42,202 nt of DNA, from positions 1 to 42,202 of the forward strand of contig CAJUHM010000018.1 in the NCBI GenBank assembly GCA_910586475.1, read 5' to 3'. The notes below the pieces were generated by a model. That model was given only the letters and a program-made list of their open reading frames with translations, was not told where the DNA came from and made no database searches. Positions 32,480 to 40,992 of the stretch are shown one piece after another. This DNA comes from an uncultured Muribaculaceae bacterium (GTDB lineage Bacteria; Bacteroidota; Bacteroidia; Bacteroidales; Muribaculaceae). Each line of letters opens with the position of its first letter. The first letter of the stretch is position 1. The translations under genes and the position numbers were made by a program.

Positions 32480-33760
32480 ATGGAACGTCTGATGCAATAT
32501 GTTTGGCAGCATCGATTGTGGATTCAGCATGATCTGACCACTGTCGACGGGCAGAGAGTGAGCATAATTGATCCCGGACGTCTCAACACTGATTCTGGCC
32601 CTGACTTTTTCAATGCGAAGATCTCGATCGACGGACATCTGTGGGTAGGCGATGTCGAGATTCATGTTAAGGCGAGCGACTGGCATCGCCACGGCCATGA
32701 CGGCGATCCGGCTTATGATTCCGTGATTCTGCATGTCGTTGACCGTGACGACACTATTATCCGACGGTCAAACGGGGAGGCGCTCCCTCAGATGAGAATG
32801 CCGTGCGAACCTCAGTTCCATGACTATTATCGGGATCTTGTGGGCCGCTCTGATATTGACATGCCTTGCGCTGCCGACATTGCTGCGCTGCCGCCTCTTC
32901 ATCTTGGAGCATGGCTCGATGCGCTTGCCTATGAGAGGATCTATGATAAGGTGGACCGTATCAACGGGATTCTCCAGCGTTTCCGGGGCGATTGGGAATC
33001 GGCGGCCTATGTGACTGTTGCGCGCGCTCTGGGATTCGGACTCAATGGAGAGCCTTTTGAGCGTCTGGCCCTCTCGTTGCCTCTGATGTTTGTCGGCAAA
33101 CACAGCGACACTCCTCTTGCTGTCGAGGCTCTGCTTTTCGGGCAGAGCGGTCTGCTTGATGCTCCCGGAACTTTTGGCGACTATGTCGGCCGGTTGAAAC
33201 GGGAGTATGATTTTCTGGCACACAAGTTCGGATTGCGGCGTCCGGAGGGAATGCTCTGGAAAATGTCGCGTATGCGTCCGGGCAATTTCCCTCATCGGCG
33301 TATTGCCACACTTGCCGCCATGCTTTCCGGCGGATTCCGCATGCTTTCCCGTATTCTTGAGGTGACTTGTCTTGACGAGGCGGTCGAGCTGTTTTCGCCT
33401 GAATTGTCTGAGTACTGGGCCACACACTATAATTTTGGGGCGGCTGTGTCTGGCCGCGTCAGTGCGTTGAGCCGTTCGTCGGTGGCCGGTCTGGCAATAA
33501 ATGCTGTTGCGCCGCTGCAGATGGCCTATGGGCTGTCGCGCGACGATTCGCGTCTGACCGACCGGTCTGTCGAATTGCTTCAGTCGCTTCCGCCTGAGGC
33601 CAACAATGTCGTGAGGCTTTTCGAAAGGGCTGGAATAAAAGTGAGGGATGCGTTCACATCCCAGTCTGTCATTCAGATGCGTCGGCAGTATTGCGAGCAA
33701 CACAAATGTCTCTATTGCCGAATAGGCCACCGGATGCTGTCGTCCAGAGCCTGCCGGTGA
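32480..33760 (+). CDS. DUF2851 family protein
   Basis: A 426-residue cytosolic protein. The N-terminus 'MERLMQYVWQHRLWIQHDLT' and the following 'DGQRVSIIDPGRLNTDSGPDFFNAK' and 'LWVGDVEIHVKASDWHRHGHD' are typical of DUF2851 (PF11013), a family widespread in Bacteroidota. The D/E-x-K-like acidic and Lys residues in 'GPDFFNAKI' and 'VGDVEIHVKASDW' resemble a PD-(D/E)XK nuclease core, so a nuclease role is conceivable; that is inference. The C-terminus has a CxxC-type cluster ('CEQHKCLYCRIGH') that may bind zinc. It ends 9 bases before the convergent methyltransferase gene, with no terminator between. Confidence 0.85.
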   Translation: MERLMQYVWQHRLWIQHDLTTVDGQRVSIIDPGRLNTDSGPDFFNAKISIDGHLWVGDVEIHVKASDWHRHGHDGDPAYDSVILHVVDRDDTIIRRSNGEALPQMRMPCEPQFHDYYRDLVGRSDIDMPCAADIAALPPLHLGAWLDALAYERIYDKVDRINGILQRFRGDWESAAYVTVARALGFGLNGEPFERLALSLPLMFVGKHSDTPLAVEALLFGQSGLLDAPGTFGDYVGRLKREYDFLAHKFGLRRPEGMLWKMSRMRPGNFPHRRIATLAAMLSGGFRMLSRILEVTCLDEAVELFSPELSEYWATHYNFGAAVSGRVSALSRSSVAGLAINAVAPLQMAYGLSRDDSRLTDRSVELLQSLPPEANNVVRLFERAGIKVRDAFTSQSVIQMRRQYCEQHKCLYCRIGHRMLSSRACR

Positions 33761-33769
33761 GCATGGGTT

Positions 33770-34567
33770 TCAGCAAGAGAGCTGCCAGAAGGCAACAGCC
33801 GATGCTGCTGCGACGTTGAGGGAGTCGACTCCGTGGGCCATCGGAATGCAGACCGTATAGTCGGCTTCGTCAATGACTTCATCGTCAAGCCCGTCGCCTT
33901 CAGTGCCAAGAATGATTGCCAGACGCGGCTCGCTCATCAGGGCCGGATCGTCGATATTGACCGAATCACTTCTCAGCGCCATTGCCGCAGTGCGGAATCC
34001 CAACTTCTTGAGCGAGGAGACCGGACCGTCAATCCATCCCCAGGGAATCAGGAACACTGAACCCATCGAGACCCGGACCGAACGCCGGTTAAACGGGTCG
34101 CACGAACGGCGTGTGAGAGCCACAGCATCGATCCCGAGCGCAGCTGCCGAACGGAAGATCGCTCCGATGTTGGTCGTATCGGTGACGGCATCAATCACCG
34201 CAATGCGCCGCCCTCCCGAAACAATCTCTTCGAGAGGCCGTTCGGCCGGACGGCGCATCGCGCATAGGACCCCTCGTGTCAGCGCATAGCCCGTCAGCGA
34301 GCCCAGCACCTCGCGCTCTCCTGTAAACACCTGGATTTCCGGACAGCGGGCAATGATGTCGGCGGCGTCGCCCGTTATGTGGCGTTCCTCGCAGAGCAAC
34401 GCAACCGGTTCGTAGCCCTTGTCGAGCGCAACGCTGATGACCTTCGGACTCTCCGCAATGAAAACCGATTTAGCAGGGTCGAGACGCGAACGGAGCTGCG
34501 ATTCTGTCAGGGAAGCGAACATTCCGACGCGTTCGTCGTCGATTGATGTGATGCGGATCGGTTTCAT
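33770..34567 (-). CDS. SpoU/TrmH-family RNA 2'-O-methyltransferase
   Basis: A 265-residue SPOUT methyltransferase with an N-terminal substrate-binding region (about 1-105, SpoU_sub_bind-like) and the C-terminal knot domain. Motifs 1-3 are clear: 'DTTNIGAIFRSAAALGIDAV', 'LAIILGTEGDGLDD' and 'IPMAHGVDSLNVAAASAVAF'. The family methylates ribose 2'-OH in rRNA or tRNA using SAM. The particular RNA target cannot be told from sequence. It has a promoter box 39 bases upstream and is convergent with the DUF2851 gene. Confidence 0.92.
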   Translation of the reverse strand: MKPIRITSIDDERVGMFASLTESQLRSRLDPAKSVFIAESPKVISVALDKGYEPVALLCEERHITGDAADIIARCPEIQVFTGEREVLGSLTGYALTRGVLCAMRRPAERPLEEIVSGGRRIAVIDAVTDTTNIGAIFRSAAALGIDAVALTRRSCDPFNRRSVRVSMGSVFLIPWGWIDGPVSSLKKLGFRTAAMALRSDSVNIDDPALMSEPRLAIILGTEGDGLDDEVIDEADYTVCIPMAHGVDSLNVAAASAVAFWQLSC

Positions 34568-34605
34568 AAGTGATCTGAGTTGGGAAGAATTGTTTTTTTC
34601 GGTGG

Positions 34606-34613
34606 CAAAGTTA
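34606..34613 (-). promoter_or_regulatory. -7 box of the SpoU-type methyltransferase
   Basis: Minus strand reads TAACTTTG in the 63-base gap after the ClC gene, with the start predicted near 34599. Confidence 0.65.
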
Positions 34614-34630
34614 ACACTTTCCTGCCGACC

Positions 34631-36067
34631 TTACAACTTTCCGTCTCGGTCCGCATCACTCTTTCTGATCGTTTTATGAAGCTTGCTTGCAAGGCCGTTG
34701 TTGCGGTCCATCCTGCGGGTGAAAAAGCTGTCGGAAGTGAAGAGCCTGACGATGCCGAACGAGATTCCGGCCGTTATCGCAACCGGCAGTATCAATGTGT
34801 AGGCCGATGATATTTCGACCACAATGAAAACGGCCATCATCGGAGCGCGTATAGCTCCCGCCATGACGCCGGCCATCGCAAAGAATGCCATCTGTGAAAC
34901 CGGAAGCGCGCTTCCGAACGTGGCGTTGCACAACTCGCCGAACACCAGACCCGCAAAACATCCGGCAAACAGCGTTGGCGCGAACTCGCCCGTGACGCCG
35001 CCTCCGTTGTAGCTCAGCGAGGTGACAAAACTCTTGATTGCCATGATTGCGGCTGACGTCAGCAGTAGTGTTCTGACTGTCGTCTCTCCGCTGTTGAAAG
35101 GCGTCCCGAACAGAATGACGCTCAGATCCCCGTTGAGAATCCCGCCCATGACGCTGTAGCCTTCGCCATAGAGCGACGGGAACACCACCAGTGAAGCTCC
35201 GACAAGCAACCCCGACACACCGCCTTTTATCCACCGGTTCGGCACCATGTCGAGCAGGTTTTCGATAAGCTTCATTATATAGCTGTAGAAGAGCGAATAG
35301 ACTCCGCAGAATAATCCCAGGGCGATCACCCACGGAAGGATGTGCGGGTCGTAGGCCGTCACTTCGCGCATGACCATCTCGAGTGAGAAGCCTTCAAGCG
35401 CGGTTGCTGTCAGTCCCGCAACCAGAGTTGACACAAACAGGACCATTACCCCGAACGAACCGAGCCCCATCCGGAGCACTTCAAGGGTGAAGAGCGCACC
35501 GCCGACCGGAGCTTTGAAAATCGCTGCGATACCTGCTCCCGCACCGCAGCCCATCATTATCATTGCCATCTGTCGGTTCAGGCCGAACGCACGTGCTGTA
35601 TTGCTCCCGAGTGCGGCCCCGCTGAATGCGAGCGGGCCTTCCGTGCCGGCAGAGCCTCCGAATCCGAGAGTCAGGACCGCGGTCAGAAGGGGACTGAATG
35701 TGATTTGAGCGGGTATGGATGAGTCGTGGGCTTTTATTTTTTTCTTGATGACACGCACGCCGTGGGAAATGTCGCCTTGCAGAAAGTATTTACGCAGAAA
35801 CACGACAATCAGCACCCCGGTCGGCGGTGTCAGCAGTAGCCAGAGGTCAGGTCCGGAAGCATTCACGCTGCGTGTGATCAGAGACGACAGGAATCCGATG
35901 GCTGATTTAACTCCCCATGCCATCACTCCCGCTCCGATCCCGACCAGAGCCGACAGGATGAAGATCATCGGACGTTCCGGAATGTGACGTTTGACCCACT
36001 TTAAGGATCGCGCACCAATGGACGTCAGATTGCGTGAAGAAACAGACGGATGTCGGGACTGGGCCAT
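34631..36067 (-). CDS. ClC-family chloride channel or H+/Cl- antiporter
   Basis: A 478-residue membrane protein of the ClC family (PF00654). The gating-glutamate motif is 'GGSAGTEGPLAFSG' with Glu143 at the external-gate position, and the helix-N motif is 'GEFAPTLFAGCFAGLVFGE'. The protein ends in a basic cytosolic tail and lacks CBS domains, as in the short bacterial ClCs. The gating Glu suggests a coupled antiporter, but the inner proton Glu was not verified. Role: chloride or other anion movement across the inner membrane, for example in acid stress. Start at the ATG of 36067. Confidence 0.93.
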   Translation of the reverse strand: MAQSRHPSVSSRNLTSIGARSLKWVKRHIPERPMIFILSALVGIGAGVMAWGVKSAIGFLSSLITRSVNASGPDLWLLLTPPTGVLIVVFLRKYFLQGDISHGVRVIKKKIKAHDSSIPAQITFSPLLTAVLTLGFGGSAGTEGPLAFSGAALGSNTARAFGLNRQMAMIMMGCGAGAGIAAIFKAPVGGALFTLEVLRMGLGSFGVMVLFVSTLVAGLTATALEGFSLEMVMREVTAYDPHILPWVIALGLFCGVYSLFYSYIMKLIENLLDMVPNRWIKGGVSGLLVGASLVVFPSLYGEGYSVMGGILNGDLSVILFGTPFNSGETTVRTLLLTSAAIMAIKSFVTSLSYNGGGVTGEFAPTLFAGCFAGLVFGELCNATFGSALPVSQMAFFAMAGVMAGAIRAPMMAVFIVVEISSAYTLILPVAITAGISFGIVRLFTSDSFFTRRMDRNNGLASKLHKTIRKSDADRDGKL

Positions 36068-36147
36068 CTTGGAAGTTTTTTATCTGAAAGCGGCAGGCTT
36101 TTTATAAAAAACGTCCGCAGGACTCTCAATGTTTCGATCCGGAAGGG

Positions 36148-36190
36148 TAAATAAAGTCAGTCCCCTGATCATATGATCAGGGGACTGACT
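36148..36190 (-). terminator. Terminator of tRNA-Leu: 18-bp perfect palindrome
   Basis: Positions 36155-36190 form a perfect 36-base palindrome centred on CATATG. Read on the minus strand, it follows the tRNA and is succeeded by TTTATTT, giving a hairpin plus T-rich tail. It also separates the tRNA from the ClC gene. Confidence 0.8.
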
Positions 36191-36195
36191 GGATG

Positions 36196-36277
36196 TGCGC
36201 ACGAAGGGACTCGAACCCCCACGTCGTAAGACACCAGATCCTAAGTCTGGCGCGGCTACCAATTACGCCACGTGCGC
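36196..36277 (-). tRNA. tRNA-Leu (anticodon UAG)
   Basis: An 82-base class II tRNA. The acceptor arm pairs GCGCACG (36277-36271) with CGTGCGC (36203-36197), with A as discriminator at 36196. The anticodon stem CCAGA/TCTGG encloses the loop CTTAGGA, with anticodon TAG at 36243-36241. A long variable arm (about 12-13 bases) and the T-loop GGTTCGAGTCC follow, as expected for leucine. CCA is not encoded. It is read from its own perfect promoter with a leader of only about five bases. Confidence 0.95.
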
Positions 36278-36288
36278 AGATTCAAGTA

Positions 36289-36320
36289 CAAAGGTAGGAA
36301 TTTTTTCAGACATTTGCAAA
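36289..36320 (-). promoter_or_regulatory. Promoter of tRNA-Leu (TTTG-N20-TACCTTTG)
   Basis: On the minus strand TTTG (36320-36317), 20 bases, then TACCTTTG (36296-36289). The start falls near 36282, about five bases before the mature tRNA. Confidence 0.8.
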
Positions 36321-36355
36321 TGATGGAAGCCATTATTTACTATCATCTGTGATGC

Positions 36356-36874
36356 TCAGCGCTTTCTGGCCAGATGTCCGGGCTGGAGAATGTAAGGGTA
36401 GGGGGCTTTCAGCACGAGCGAGCCGTCGGCTCGAACGCTGTCGAGCATAAGGCTGGCGGTGTGGGGATTGTCGGAAGTGTTGGCAACCACGTAATATTCC
36501 TTCATGTTGTTGTGGAGAACCAGTGCGTTGCCGTAGCCCGACGACATCAGTCGCTCGCGCATCGATTTTGCGTTGAAAACCTGTTTGAAGCGTCCGACCA
36601 CCACGCAGAAACGTTTCACGACCGACTTGTCGCTGTCAGCTCCACCGCCTTTCGTGTAGCCAATATATTCTGTGCGGACCGGAAGTGTGTCCGGGCCGAA
36701 CACCATGTTTCTTGGGCACTGCTGATCCGTCAGACCGAAATCGATCAGCGAATCTCCGGTCAGCTGCTTCTCGCGTGCAGCCTCGTAGGCAGCTTTGTAG
36801 TTGGCTTCGGTGGTTTTGCAAGCCGCAAATCCGAGAAGGAGAATTAGGCAGAAAAGAATGGGTAGTTTTTTCAT
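36356..36874 (-). CDS. SPOR-domain lipoprotein
   Basis: A 172-residue protein with lipoprotein signal 'MKKLPILFCLILLLGFAAC' (lipobox FAAC). A SPOR-type domain occupies about residues 85-145: 'KRFCVVVGRFKQVFNAKSMR', 'LMSSGYGNALVLHNN', 'EYYVVANTSDN'. SPOR domains bind denuded septal peptidoglycan, so it may localise to division sites. The C-terminus is basic ('ILQPGHLARKR'). It is the third gene of the malic enzyme-phosphodiesterase-SPOR series, 69 bases after the second gene. Confidence 0.85.
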   Translation of the reverse strand: MKKLPILFCLILLLGFAACKTTEANYKAAYEAAREKQLTGDSLIDFGLTDQQCPRNMVFGPDTLPVRTEYIGYTKGGGADSDKSVVKRFCVVVGRFKQVFNAKSMRERLMSSGYGNALVLHNNMKEYYVVANTSDNPHTASLMLDSVRADGSLVLKAPYPYILQPGHLARKR

Positions 36875-36943
36875 CCTGTGACAAGTGCGTTTGCTTGGTT
36901 GTTTCGATTGATGAATGCGGGTGTCGGCAGATTTCGATCTGTG

Positions 36944-37444
36944 TTATGCCGGACGCCGTCCAAGTTCGATCACTTCGAGATCGGTTATTGTCCCGTTGTC
37001 GAGAGTGAGGCGTATGAGTGTCCGGACTTTCTGCCATCCGTGATAGCCCGCAGCTCCGGGATTGACATGAAGCAGTCCGAGTTCGTGGTCGGGCATTACC
37101 TTCAGAATATGGCTGTGGCCGACAACCATGAGTTTGACTTTTTCCTGATGGAGCAGACGTCTGATGCCGGGCGCGTAGCGACCCGGATAGCCGCCGATAT
37201 GTGTCATCAGTACTTTTACGCCCTCGACTTCGAACAGTAGGATCTCGGGACAATAGCGCGCGACATCTCCGTGGTCGATATTGCCTCTGACGGCTCTGAG
37301 CGGAGCGATCTTTTCGAGGCGGCGCAGGGTGTCGGCGTCACCGATGTCGCCCGCATGCCAGACTTCGTCGCATGAGGCGAAGTGTCTGGCATAGCGGGCG
37401 TCCCAACATGAGTGAGTGTCTGAAAGAATGCCTATTCGTTTCAT
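36944..37444 (-). CDS. YfcE/MJ0936-type metallophosphoesterase
   Basis: A 166-residue calcineurin-like phosphodiesterase of the small YfcE type. All metal-binding motifs are visible: 'GILSDTHSCWD', 'WHAGDIGD', 'VRGNIDH', 'LMTHIGGYPGRY', 'VVGHSH'. It would hydrolyse small phosphodiesters with a di-metal centre. The physiological substrate is unknown. It starts 27 bases after the malic enzyme gene, so it is probably co-transcribed. Confidence 0.93.
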   Translation of the reverse strand: MKRIGILSDTHSCWDARYARHFASCDEVWHAGDIGDADTLRRLEKIAPLRAVRGNIDHGDVARYCPEILLFEVEGVKVLMTHIGGYPGRYAPGIRRLLHQEKVKLMVVGHSHILKVMPDHELGLLHVNPGAAGYHGWQKVRTLIRLTLDNGTITDLEVIELGRRPA

Positions 37445-37471
37445 TTAGAGAGGCCGTTTTTAATCAGTCTC

Positions 37472-39763
37472 TTATTTGTCGACAGACGGAGCGCCGGCGG
37501 CTGCGACCTGGGCGTCGAGTGCCGCGATTGCCGCAAGGTTGAGAATGCTGCGCACCGGAGCGTCTACGCTGATAAAGTGGATGGCTTTGTTAAGCCCCAT
37601 CTGGATCGGGCCGATTGTGTCGCCGACTCCGAATTCAAGCAGAAGTCTGTAGGCTGAGCTGGCAGAGCTCAGACTGGGGAAGACAAGTGTGTTGACCTTT
37701 TCGCCTTTCAGTTTGTTGAACGGGAATGTGCGGTCGCGCAATTCGTTGTTGAGTGCGTAGCGGATCGTCATCTCTCCGTCGACAAGCAGGTCCGGATAGC
37801 GCTCATGGAGCATTGCGACGACTTCGCTCGCACGCTTGCACTCCTCTTCCTTGCTTGAACCGAAGCTCGAATATGAGAGCATGGCCATGACCGGTTTCTC
37901 AGCAAAGTATTCTACCGAGTTGCGGGTGAGCCGTGCAACGTCGAAGAGGGTCTCTGTGTCCATATTCTTGTTTACGTGGGTGTCGGAGAGATAGAATGTG
38001 CCCTGCTTTGTCGTGACGATGTGGAGTGCGGCGAAATGTTTGTAGGATGGGCGGACTCCGACCACTTCCAGTGCGATGTCACCGACAGCATTGGAGGCCG
38101 AATAGGTTCCTCCGAGGAATGCATCGGCATCGCCTGCTTCGACCATCATCATTCCGAAATAGTTGCGGTCGAACATCTTTTCGAGTGCTTCGGGCATCGT
38201 CAGTCCGGCACGCTGACGTTTTCCAGCAAGAATCTCTGCATAATGCTGACGGCGGTCTGCCTCACGGTCGTGGCGCAGGTTGACGATCTCAAGGCCTGAA
38301 ATGTCGAGGCCAAGACGGTCGGCACGCTTCTGGATCATCTCTTCGTTGCCGAGCAGCACCGGTTCGAGCAGGCCCTCTTTGGCGGCTATAACCGCTGTCT
38401 TGAGCATTTTGTCGGTGTTTGCTTCCGAGAAAACGACGCGTTTTTTCTGTTTCTTTGCCTGATCGAAAATGCGGCGCATCATTTTGTTGTCGTAGCCCAT
38501 GAGTTTGCGAAGTTTCTCGTCGTAAGCTTCCCAGTCGGTGATCGGCCGGCGGGCGACATCGCTTTCCATCGCACCCCGGGCTACTGCCGGAGCGACCGTT
38601 GTGAGCAGTCTGGGATCAAGCGGTTTCGGAAGGATATAGTCGCGTCCGAAATGGATATCGGTCATGTCGTAGGCGGTGTTGACAACCGGAGGGACAGGCT
38701 CTTTTGCGAGTGCCGCGATTGCGTGGACAGCCGCAAGTTTCATTTCTTCGTTGATTGCGGACGCTCCTGAATCAAGCGCGCCTCGGAAGATGTAGGGGAA
38801 TCCGAGCACGTTGTTGATCTGGTTGGGATAGTCGCTTCGTCCGGTAGCGAAGATAAGGTCGGGACGTGAGCCCATAGCCGCGTCATAGGCTATTTCGGGA
38901 TCGGGATTTGCGAGGGCGAACACGATAGGACGCGGGGCCATCGACTGGAGCATTTCCGGAGTCACGACATCCTTGACCGAAAGTCCCAGAAAGACGTCGG
39001 CGTCCACCATTGCCTCGGCAAGCGTCGAGACGGGTCGGGTCGTGATGAATTCGCGTTTCTGAGAATTGAGATCTTCACGTCGGTCGCTGATGACACCGCG
39101 GCTGTCGCACATCACAATGTTTTCTCTGCGCACACCGAGAGCCATGTAGAGCCGAGTGCAGGAAACGGCTGCTGCTCCCGCGCCGTTGACGACCAGACGG
39201 ACTTCTTCGATCTTTTTGCCCTGGATTTCGAGCGCGTTGAGAAGGCCGGCGGCCGAGATGATGGCTGTCCCGTGCTGGTCATCGTGCATGACCGGAATGT
39301 CAAGTTCGGCTTTGAGTTTCTGTTCGATCTCGAAACATTCGGGTGCCTTTATATCCTCGAGGTTGATGCCGCCGAATGTCGGAGCGATAGCCTTGACAAC
39401 TTCGATGAACTTCTGCGGATCCGGTTCGTTAACCTCTATGTCGAAACAGTCGAGACCGGCAAATATTTTGAACAGAAGGGCTTTGCCTTCCATTACCGGC
39501 TTGCCGGCAAGCGGGCCGATGTTTCCAAGTCCGAGAACTGCTGTCCCGTTTGAGATGACAGCGACAAGATTGCCCTTGTTGGTGTATTCATATGCGTCAG
39601 CCGGATTCGATTCGATCTCCTTGCATGGGTATGCTACCCCCGGCGAATAAGCGAGTGCCAGATCGTGTTGGGTCGAATATGGTTTGGTCGGTACGGTTTC
39701 AATCTTTCCGGGACGTGGGTCACGGTGATATTCGAGTGCGGCTTCTTTGGTTACGTTGGACAT
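37472..39763 (-). CDS. maeB: NADP-dependent malic enzyme with PTA-like C-terminal domain
   Basis: A 763-residue fusion. Residues about 15-390 are the malic enzyme: 'YSPGVAYPCKEI', 'GLGNIGPLAGKPVMEGKALL', 'PVMHDDQHGTAIISAAGLLN' and the nucleotide-binding 'LVVNGAGAAAVSCTRLYMAL'. Residues about 430-760 are the phosphotransacetylase-like domain ('IGPIQMGLNKAIHF'), regulatory in MaeB of other bacteria. It oxidatively decarboxylates malate to pyruvate, making NADPH. A -7 box is found upstream. The protein is full length. It leads a three-gene series with the phosphodiesterase and SPOR genes. Confidence 0.96.
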   Translation of the reverse strand: MSNVTKEAALEYHRDPRPGKIETVPTKPYSTQHDLALAYSPGVAYPCKEIESNPADAYEYTNKGNLVAVISNGTAVLGLGNIGPLAGKPVMEGKALLFKIFAGLDCFDIEVNEPDPQKFIEVVKAIAPTFGGINLEDIKAPECFEIEQKLKAELDIPVMHDDQHGTAIISAAGLLNALEIQGKKIEEVRLVVNGAGAAAVSCTRLYMALGVRRENIVMCDSRGVISDRREDLNSQKREFITTRPVSTLAEAMVDADVFLGLSVKDVVTPEMLQSMAPRPIVFALANPDPEIAYDAAMGSRPDLIFATGRSDYPNQINNVLGFPYIFRGALDSGASAINEEMKLAAVHAIAALAKEPVPPVVNTAYDMTDIHFGRDYILPKPLDPRLLTTVAPAVARGAMESDVARRPITDWEAYDEKLRKLMGYDNKMMRRIFDQAKKQKKRVVFSEANTDKMLKTAVIAAKEGLLEPVLLGNEEMIQKRADRLGLDISGLEIVNLRHDREADRRQHYAEILAGKRQRAGLTMPEALEKMFDRNYFGMMMVEAGDADAFLGGTYSASNAVGDIALEVVGVRPSYKHFAALHIVTTKQGTFYLSDTHVNKNMDTETLFDVARLTRNSVEYFAEKPVMAMLSYSSFGSSKEEECKRASEVVAMLHERYPDLLVDGEMTIRYALNNELRDRTFPFNKLKGEKVNTLVFPSLSSASSAYRLLLEFGVGDTIGPIQMGLNKAIHFISVDAPVRSILNLAAIAALDAQVAAAGAPSVDK

Positions 39764-39845
39764 AGTTCTGTTAGAGGTTTATGTTGGCCGGTTTCAAACA
39801 TCCGTTTCGCAATCGGAGCGGAAAACCGGCGGATTTTTTGAGTTA

Positions 39846-39853
39846 CAAAGGTA
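39846..39853 (-). promoter_or_regulatory. -7 box of maeB
   Basis: Minus strand reads TACCTTTG; start predicted near 39838, leader about 75 nt. Confidence 0.6.
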
Positions 39854-40124
39854 GTAACAATTTTGTTCATCAAGAGTTTGAATTTCTAAAAAACAGAGTG
39901 CCATTTCTTGAATTTTGTGCAAATAATGTTAAGAAATTATTCATTTTCTCCGCACTTTCTGGCAGCATCCGTGCCTATGGTCTGCTTTTTGGAAGCTAAG
40001 ACCCCGTTACCCAATGGATTTGATTGTGCTAACTGTTTGACGAATCGACACTTATACTCTTTGCATTAATGCAGTGCAAAATAATATGGGGGTAATATAC
40101 GTTATCTCTCTATATATATTACAA

Positions 40125-40132
40125 TATATTTG
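40125..40132 (+). promoter_or_regulatory. -7 box of the MBL-fold gene
   Basis: TATATTTG matches TAnnTTTG; start near 40139, leader about 45 nt. No clear -33 TTTG. Confidence 0.5.
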
Positions 40133-40183
40133 AGCGCTACAACAGAGCAATACGAATAACATTATAAATCCCGGTCACAGGAT

Positions 40184-40990
40184 ATGAATTTTGAGCTGAT
40201 AATGATTGGCACCGGAAGTGCGTTCCCCAGACATTCATACAATAGCTGCTATGCCATTAAGAGTCATGGCGGACTCATGCTTGTGGATGCCGGAGGTGGT
40301 AATGGTGTATTCAGCGCCATCAATGGCGCAGGCATCAAACTCGCTGATATACGTCATGTTTTCATTACTCATACGCATACTGACCATATTCTTGGAGCTG
40401 TATGGCTTATCAGGGGTATTATCAATATGAATAAAGATGGAGAATCCTATGGAGGTCTGCGTATATATGGGAACCGGTCCGTCTGCAATGCGTTGAGGCT
40501 TATATGTCAGTTGACTTTTCTTGCTTCCGATTATGACCGTTTTACACACATCGTTGAACTAATGGAAATTGCTGATGAATCTGCATTGACTATAAATGGC
40601 AATCTGATAGAATGTTTCGATGTGTGTTCAAAAAATGTTGCTCAGACTGGATTCAGGATGACTTTTGGCTGCGGAGAAAAATTGGCATGTTTAGGAGACG
40701 AATCCTTGACCGAGGATAATCTCAAAAAAATCAAAGGCTGTGACACTCTGGTCTGCGGTGCATTCTGCCGGTATGAAGACAAGGAAATCTACAGGCCATA
40801 CGAGAAACATCATCATACGGTGCGTGATGTGGCTATTTTAGCAGAAAAGGCAAACGTGAAAAATTTGGTTCTGGTACATTCCGAAGATGATAATTTGAAA
40901 AACCGACAGGATCTTTACAGGGCTGAGGCTTCAAAATATTATACTGGCAATCTGTTCATTCCTGTTGATGGCGAACGGCTGGTTTTCTGA
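40184..40990 (+). CDS. MBL-fold metallo-hydrolase (RNase Z-like)
   Basis: A 268-residue metallo-beta-lactamase-fold protein. It opens with 'LIMIGTGSAFPRHSYNSCY' and has the zinc motif 'FITHTHTDHILGAV' (HxHxDH) plus later 'LACLGDESL' and 'VLVHSED', consistent with RNase Z or phosphodiesterase-like members. The long exosite arm of true RNase Z is not evident, so the substrate is unclear. The gene is more A/T-rich than those to its left, as is the following regulator, suggesting a different origin or an accessory block. It ends two bases before the convergent Crp-type gene. Confidence 0.85.
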   Translation: MNFELIMIGTGSAFPRHSYNSCYAIKSHGGLMLVDAGGGNGVFSAINGAGIKLADIRHVFITHTHTDHILGAVWLIRGIINMNKDGESYGGLRIYGNRSVCNALRLICQLTFLASDYDRFTHIVELMEIADESALTINGNLIECFDVCSKNVAQTGFRMTFGCGEKLACLGDESLTEDNLKKIKGCDTLVCGAFCRYEDKEIYRPYEKHHHTVRDVAILAEKANVKNLVLVHSEDDNLKNRQDLYRAEASKYYTGNLFIPVDGERLVF

Positions 40991-40992
40991 AA

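Larger units (their letters stand above)
39764..40183. other. Divergent gap between maeB and the MBL-fold gene
   Basis: 420 bases, A/T-rich in its right half. It holds the maeB promoter box, the MBL gene promoter box, and a perfect 12-base palindrome TGCATTAATGCA (40062-40073) nested in TTTGCA...TGCAAA. The only longer open frame (39781-39999) runs through the maeB promoter and has no family resemblance, so I do not call a gene. Confidence 0.5.

Noticed and set aside
32768..33730. 320-codon minus-strand open frame inside the DUF2851 gene
   Set aside because: Antisense to a recognised family with a good promoter; no own promoter or motif.
39781..39999. 72-codon plus-strand open frame after maeB
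   Set aside because: It overlaps the maeB promoter box, lacks its own promoter and shows no family features.
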